9,757 nucleotides of DNA from positions 1 through 9,757 of the forward strand of contig WQVW01000042.1 of assembly GCA_009785655.1 (NCBI GenBank), written 5' to 3'. The number at the start of each line of letters is the position of its first letter. The first letter of the stretch is position 1. The notes below the pieces were generated by a model, which was not told the origin of the DNA, did no database searches, and saw nothing but the letters and a program-made list of their open reading frames with translations. Shown here in pieces: positions 5,955 to 9,757 of this stretch. Origin of the DNA: Oscillospiraceae bacterium. GTDB lineage: Bacteria; Bacillota; Clostridia; Oscillospirales; Oscillospiraceae. The position numbers were made by a program, and so were the translations under genes.

Positions 5955-6458
5955 ATGACACAAGGAATCGTGACATTTTGGCAGTCTTTTGGCGGGTTGG
6001 CGATTGCGCTGATGGGTGCGAGTCTTGCGGTGGCCATGTCCTGCCTCGGCAGTGCGAAAGGCATCGGCATCGCAGGCGAGTCCGCAGCCGGAATCTGTGC
6101 GGAAAAGCCGGCGCTTTTCGGTAAAACGATGATTTTGCAAATGTTGACTGGAATCCAAGGTCTCTTCGGGCTTGCCGTATGGATTGTTGCTGTATCCAGA
6201 CTGGGCGTTATTGGTGGGAGTTTTGCGGGGATATCAGAGCAGACAGGATGGCTGATCTTTTTTGCGTGCTTGCCGGCCGCCATTGTGGGGTGGCGTTCAG
6301 CCATTTATCAGGGGCGCGTGGCTGCCTCTGCGATGCGGATTTTGGTGAAAAACCCGGGTGCATTCCGTGAAAGCATTATTTACTGCGTTGTTGTTGTGTT
6401 CTTTGCCGCCGTGGCCTTTAAAGCAACGCTGTTGATGCTGCTTAATATCAATATTTAG
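5955..6458 (+). CDS. ntpK: V-type ATPase subunit K (rotor ring proteolipid) lacking the ion-binding glutamate
   Basis: The 167-residue protein has four membrane helices in two tandem halves, as in Enterococcus hirae NtpK. Family features are the GSAKGIGIAGESAAG segment (32-46), ILQMLTGIQGLFG (60-72), IYQGRVAAS (117-125) and RILVKNP (128-134). In helix 4, where relatives have AMVETYA with the essential Glu (139 in E. hirae), this protein has V145-V148 then FFA. Val148 (GTG, 6396-6398) aligns with the glutamate. E. hirae Thr64 and Tyr68 correspond to Ile67 and Phe71; the glutamines are kept (Gln68, Gln119). Lys156 lies in helix 4. No acidic residue is buried in helices 2 or 4. GGGAGG (5940-5945) lies nine bases before the ATG. 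It forms part of the rotor by homology, but should not carry H+ or Na+ as sequenced. Confidence 0.9.
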   Translation: MTQGIVTFWQSFGGLAIALMGASLAVAMSCLGSAKGIGIAGESAAGICAEKPALFGKTMILQMLTGIQGLFGLAVWIVAVSRLGVIGGSFAGISEQTGWLIFFACLPAAIVGWRSAIYQGRVAASAMRILVKNPGAFRESIIYCVVVVFFAAVAFKATLLMLLNINI

Positions 6459-6466
6459 TTTGGTAG

Positions 6467-7072
6467 ATGAGTATGATTGGAATTGAAAAAATTATCGCGC
6501 ATATACAAGCGGAATCCATGGCGGAGTGTGAGCAAATAGAACGCGCCGCCTTGGCAGAGTGCGGGCATATCCGTGAAAAGCACACGCAGGCGGCGCAGGA
6601 TGAATATCAGCAATTGATAGATGCCGGCACCAAAGCGGCGGCGCAGAGATTGGAGAGGCTGAGCAGTCTGGCGGCACTTGAGGCGAAAAAGCAAGTGCTG
6701 GTAACGTGCCTTGAGATGATGGATGCGGCGTTTGCGCTTGCGGCAAAGAAGCTGCGTACTCTCCCGGAATCGGCCTATGAAAAATTCCTCGCGAGTCTTG
6801 CCGAGGCGGCGGTGATCACAGGCAAGGAGACCATGGTCTTCTCGGCGGCGGATCTTAAAAAAGTTGGCAAAGCGGTGCAGAGTGCCGCTAATGCCGGTTT
6901 GGCGGACAAGGGGAAAATAGCACAACTTACGTTGTCAGAAAAAACGGCCGATATCAGCGGCGGTTTTATTCTGCAAGGCGATGGCTTTGAAGTCAATTGC
7001 AGTATAACCGCATTGATAGAGCGGTACAGAAACGAGTTGACCCCCGAAGTGTCGGCGATGCTTTTTGATTAA
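6467..7072 (+). CDS. ntpE: V/A-type ATPase peripheral stalk subunit E
   Basis: The 201-residue protein has an N-terminal long helix (IEKIIAHIQAESMAECEQIERAA onward, about 5-90) and a C-terminal globular part ending in SGGFILQGDGFEV (about 163-175) and ALIERYRNELTPEVSAMLF. These are the hallmarks of subunit E, which with G/H forms the stator stalk. Length is normal. The start is ATG 6467; an in-frame ATG at 6473 (MIGIEKI) fits relatives equally well. No good ribosome binding site precedes either, and the start is only eight bases after the K stop, so translation is probably coupled to K. Confidence 0.88.
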   Translation: MSMIGIEKIIAHIQAESMAECEQIERAALAECGHIREKHTQAAQDEYQQLIDAGTKAAAQRLERLSSLAALEAKKQVLVTCLEMMDAAFALAAKKLRTLPESAYEKFLASLAEAAVITGKETMVFSAADLKKVGKAVQSAANAGLADKGKIAQLTLSEKTADISGGFILQGDGFEVNCSITALIERYRNELTPEVSAMLFD

Positions 7073-7108
7073 TCTTTCGCGTTGATGAGACGATGGATAG
7101 AGGTGAAA

Positions 7109-7984
7109 ATGAAAGATACAGACTTTCTGTTTCAAACATCCGCATTGTGCGTCAGAGAGGCGGACATGCGGGAAAAAATGGCACACGTGATTGCCGCACC
7201 ATCATTTGCAAAGGCGGCGAAAATCCTTGCTGATTGTGGGTATCCGGATATGTCTGGGATGGACAGCGTCGAAATTGAAGATGCGCTGGCGGATCGCCGG
7301 GAAGATATTTTTGCGGAGTTTGCCGGAGACAATGCCGCACTGAAGATTGTCAATCTCTTTCGCGTGAAGTATGATTATCACAATGCTAAAGCGTTGATTA
7401 AATCGGCCGGGACGGGGTTGAATGCTCTGCAGATGTTGTCTGCGTCTGGCCGCGTTGAGTGTGAAGCACTTGCTGATGCGTTTGAAAACGCTCAGTTTTT
7501 GAATCTGCCGCCAATATTGGCCGGGGCGATAGACAACGCGCGCGAAATATTTGCGCGTACCGGGAATCCGCAGCTTGCGGATTCAGTGCTGGACAAAGCG
7601 TATTTTGCCGAGTTGAGCGCGTTGTCCGGAGAATTGGGAGACCCATTTATCGATGGGTATATTCGGTTGCTGATAGACAGTGCGAATCTGCGCATAACCA
7701 TACGCGTCGGCAATGCTGGGCTTGGCGCAGATTTTTTGGACACAGCACTGATCCCAGGCGGAGGCACGGATCTTTTGCCGGAGACAAGTCACAACGCATC
7801 GCTTTCACAAGTTGAACAGACGATCGACAATGCCGTGATGCGATATATTAGCGAAGCTGATTACATAAGCTTCGGCGCGGGGTCGGTGCTAGCGTATCTT
7901 GCAAAACTTGAACGAGAGATCATTGCCGTGAGGATGATATTTTTAGGCATTCCGGCTGACGTGATAATGGAAAGGATTTATTGA
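7109..7984 (+). CDS. ntpC: V/A-type ATPase subunit C (rotor cap on the K ring)
   Basis: Subunit C (d in other nomenclature) is the funnel that couples the central stalk to the K ring. The protein has 291 residues, somewhat short for the family (about 320-350 as recalled). It shows the repeated helical pattern of the family, including NLFRVKYDYHNAKALIKS, and a typical C-terminal LEREIIAVRMIF segment. The very end (LGIPADVIMERIY) is shorter than in relatives, which have several more residues before the RER-type end. I chose ATG 7109 because AGAGG (7099-7103) lies five bases upstream; in-frame TTG 7082 and ATG 7085 lack a ribosome site. Subunit A starts three bases after its stop, with no NtpG gene between. 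Confidence 0.88.
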   Translation: MKDTDFLFQTSALCVREADMREKMAHVIAAPSFAKAAKILADCGYPDMSGMDSVEIEDALADRREDIFAEFAGDNAALKIVNLFRVKYDYHNAKALIKSAGTGLNALQMLSASGRVECEALADAFENAQFLNLPPILAGAIDNAREIFARTGNPQLADSVLDKAYFAELSALSGELGDPFIDGYIRLLIDSANLRITIRVGNAGLGADFLDTALIPGGGTDLLPETSHNASLSQVEQTIDNAVMRYISEADYISFGAGSVLAYLAKLEREIIAVRMIFLGIPADVIMERIY

Positions 7985-7987
7985 TGG

Positions 7988-9724
7988 ATGAGCGGTAAAA
8001 TAGTTAAAGTTTCAGGCCCGCTTGTTGTGGCGGAGGAGCCATCCCCAGACGCAGCGATCGCGGGGATTGTGAGTGTCGGTTCACAAAAACTTATGGGCGA
8101 GATTGTGGGCATAAGCCGCGATTCGGCTGCAATACAGGTCTATGAGGATACAAGCGGTTTACGTGTGGGAGATGAAGTGATCGTGGAAGCAGGGGGCGAA
8201 ATGCTTTCTGTTGAGCTTGGCCCCGGCCTTTTGGGCAACATGTTCGACGGAATCCAGCGTCCGTTCAAAGCCTTACAAAAGATTGCCGGAGACACGATTC
8301 AGCAAGGGATCACGTTTCCTGCCTTGGACAGAAAGCGCCGGTGGGAGTTTGTTCCGAGCGCATCCGTAGGTGACGGGGTGACAGGCGGGGATATAGTTGG
8401 TGCTGTTGAGGAGACGGAGGGTTTTGTTCACAAGATTATGGTTCCGCCCGATGTTTCCGGGGTAATCCGGCACATTGATTTTGGAACATTCACGATTGAA
8501 GAGCCTGTCTGCAAAGTGGAGACGCCCGCGGGAGAGACGGTGGAGATCACAATGATCCAAAAATGGCCGGTCAGAACCGCCCGCCCGGTTGTGCGGAAAT
8601 TCCCGCCGGACACGCCGTTGTGTACAGGACAGCGGACACTTGATACACTGTTTCCGATTGCTTATGGCGGGGCAGCCGCTGTGACGGGCGCGTTTGGCAG
8701 CGGAAAGACAACACTTCTGCAATCGCTTGCGAAATGGGCAGAGGCAGATATCGTCATCTATATCTGCTGTGGTGAGCGCGGCAGCGAAATGGCTGATCTA
8801 TTAACACAGCTTCAAGAAGCGTCTATATGCAGGACGGGGATCATTGCCAACACCGCTGATATGCCGATAGCGGCGCGGGAAGCTGCCGTCTATTCCGGCG
8901 TCACTATCGCTGAATATTATCGTGATATGGGATATAACACACTGGTGTTGACTGACTCCGTCACCCGCTTGGCAGAGGGGTTGCGTGAGATTTCCAACCG
9001 ATTGGGAGAGATGCCTGGGGAAGAAGGATACCCCGCGCACCTGTCAGCCAGAATAGCCGAATTCTATGAACGGGCCGGCAGTGTTGAATGCCTTGGTGGG
9101 CAAAGAGGTTCCCTAACAATGATCGGCGCGGTGTCTCCACCGGGTGGGGATTTGTCAGAGCCTGTGACCCAGGCAGTGATGCGGAGTATCAAGGCTTTCT
9201 GGATACTTGATGATGTATTGGCCTGTCAGCGGCATTTTCCGGCGGTGGAGTGGTTTGAGAGCTATTCGCACTATATTGACGCATTAACGCCATGGTATAA
9301 CAGCAATTTCGGCACGGAATTTTCAACAAACCGAAGCCGGGCGATGACGATGCTGCGGAAAGCGGCGGCACTTTTGCAAATGGCGAAGCGAACAGGCCAA
9401 AGGGAGTTTTCTTCCGAAGATATGTTGATGCTTGAGACGGCGCAGATAATCCGTGAAGATTTTCTGCGTCAGGACACTGACGAATATAGTGCGTATGAAC
9501 AACAGGCAATGCTGTTGTCATTGATACTTTACTACCACGAAATCTGTGCGGATGCGCTGCAAAATGGTTTGACTGATGTGCAGAAGCTGTTTGAAATACC
9601 GGCCCGCAAGAGACTAGGGCAAACCGTTGCATCCGAAGAATATCATGAACAATATCGTGCCATCGCAGAGGACATGGAAAGCGAAGTTGACGCGCTGATA
9701 GCGGAAAGGGGAGGGGCGGATTGA
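7988..9724 (+). CDS. ntpA: V/A-type ATPase catalytic subunit A
   Basis: The 578-residue protein is the nucleotide-hydrolysing subunit of the A3B3 head. It shows the N-terminal barrel (MSGKIVKVSGPLVVAE), the family-specific insertion (about 115-190, including KWPVRTARP at 192-200), P-loop GAFGSGKT (234-241), CGERG with catalytic Glu263, Walker B Asp323 in LTDSVTR, MPGEEGYPA (342-350) and GAVSPPGGDLSEPVTQ (380-395). Length is close to normal. Deviations from relatives are Cys260-Cys261 before GERG (usually Gly-Cys), Leu328 for the Trp in the SRWAE motif, and loss of the usual FPEL after the GERG helix. The catalytic core is intact, so hydrolysis is plausible. The start lacks a strong ribosome site and follows ntpC by three bases, so coupling is likely. 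Confidence 0.95.
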   Translation: MSGKIVKVSGPLVVAEEPSPDAAIAGIVSVGSQKLMGEIVGISRDSAAIQVYEDTSGLRVGDEVIVEAGGEMLSVELGPGLLGNMFDGIQRPFKALQKIAGDTIQQGITFPALDRKRRWEFVPSASVGDGVTGGDIVGAVEETEGFVHKIMVPPDVSGVIRHIDFGTFTIEEPVCKVETPAGETVEITMIQKWPVRTARPVVRKFPPDTPLCTGQRTLDTLFPIAYGGAAAVTGAFGSGKTTLLQSLAKWAEADIVIYICCGERGSEMADLLTQLQEASICRTGIIANTADMPIAAREAAVYSGVTIAEYYRDMGYNTLVLTDSVTRLAEGLREISNRLGEMPGEEGYPAHLSARIAEFYERAGSVECLGGQRGSLTMIGAVSPPGGDLSEPVTQAVMRSIKAFWILDDVLACQRHFPAVEWFESYSHYIDALTPWYNSNFGTEFSTNRSRAMTMLRKAAALLQMAKRTGQREFSSEDMLMLETAQIIREDFLRQDTDEYSAYEQQAMLLSLILYYHEICADALQNGLTDVQKLFEIPARKRLGQTVASEEYHEQYRAIAEDMESEVDALIAERGGAD

Positions 9725-9757
9725 TAAAAGCGTATCGCACGATACAGGAAGTATCCG
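9721..9757 (+). CDS. ntpB: V/A-type ATPase subunit B, N-terminal fragment (3' end outside window)
   Basis: Only the first 12 codons are present. They read MIKAYRTIQEVS, matching the conserved start YRTIQEV of subunit B, the non-catalytic nucleotide-binding partner of A that supplies the arginine finger. The start is TTG 9721, overlapping the ntpA stop by four bases (TTGA), with a strong GGGGAGGGG site (9708-9716). Whether its later residues are intact cannot be seen here. Confidence 0.8.
   Translation, partial: MIKAYRTIQEVS

Larger units (their letters stand above)
4566..9757 (+). other. V/A-type ATPase-like operon (G/H, I, K, E, C, A, B...) without visible ion-translocation parts
   Basis: Seven genes run in one direction with gaps or overlaps of a few bases, apart from a 36-base gap before ntpC, so they form one operon that continues past the right edge. 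The order follows Enterococcus hirae ntpFIKEC-AB except that ntpG is missing between C and A. The head (A) and stator parts are present, whereas the membrane half of I and the carboxylate of K are not. The window does not show whether D, F or a separate membrane domain lie downstream. Confidence 0.85.

Noticed and set aside
5900..5960. Subunit I shortened by a recent frameshift or stop, with the channel domain nearby in another frame
   Set aside because: The K gene begins one base after the stop and occupies the following sequence; no hydrophobic I-like segment exists in any frame here, so the domain is absent and not merely out of frame.
6375..6377. Glu139 of this K protein as a substitute ion-binding residue (numerically equal to E. 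hirae Glu139)
   Set aside because: The shared number is coincidence: it lies in FRES at the start of helix 4, nine residues before the true site, near the membrane surface.
6361..6458. Apparent loss of the K glutamate caused by a frame error near the end of the gene
   Set aside because: The frame stays in register through helix 4 to a normal family length, and the ungapped alignment from the KNP motif keeps aromatic and small residues in step; other ion-site changes lie far upstream in helix 2.
7988..9724. Flagellar or type III secretion ATPase (FliI/SctN) or F1 beta subunit instead of V-type A
   Set aside because: The long insertion before the P-loop, CGERG motif, length and neighbours I, K, E, C and B are specific to V/A-type subunit A.

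Overview
The window looks like chromosomal DNA of a Gram-positive anaerobe of the Clostridia type, of intermediate base composition. This rests on an NrdR C-terminus of clostridial/bacillar type, a PurF with an N-terminal propeptide and Fe-S cysteines (the Bacillus/Clostridium type), a DUF421-DUF4363 pair, a stand-alone E2-like protein, and a V/A-type (Ntp) ATPase operon. No close species can be named from the sequence alone.

Layout. The left edge holds the end of nrdR (+). It converges on a two-gene minus-strand operon made of a DUF421/YetF-like membrane protein and a DUF4363 protein. purF (+) follows as a single gene with its own promoter-like sequence. It ends at a strong bidirectional hairpin terminator shared with a convergent gene for a small four-helix membrane protein, which has a near-consensus promoter. 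Next comes a minus-strand stand-alone protein related to 2-oxoacid dehydrogenase E2 acyltransferases. Divergent from it, and filling the right half (4566 to the edge), is a tightly packed operon of V/A-type ATPase genes in the order G/H stalk subunit, I, K, E, C, A, B (B only begun).

The ATPase operon is the unusual part. The catalytic A subunit keeps its P-loop, the GERG catalytic glutamate and the Walker B aspartate, and the stalk subunits are recognisable, so an ATP-hydrolysing head looks possible. The ion-carrying part appears to be missing. The K (rotor ring) subunit has Val148 where the family has its ion-binding glutamate. It also has Ile and Phe at two further ion-site positions (Thr64 and Tyr68 in Enterococcus hirae NtpK). 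Subunit I is only 357 residues: it stops at the end of the cytoplasmic half and lacks the whole membrane domain that carries the essential arginine and the ion half-channels. The small F (NtpG) subunit gene, usually between C and A, is absent there. All frames are open and the genes are spaced or overlapped by a few bases, which argues against simple decay. The inference is a rotary-ATPase-like complex that does not pump ions through this K/I pair, or one that borrows its ion channel and ring partners from genes outside the window. This is the most noteworthy system here.
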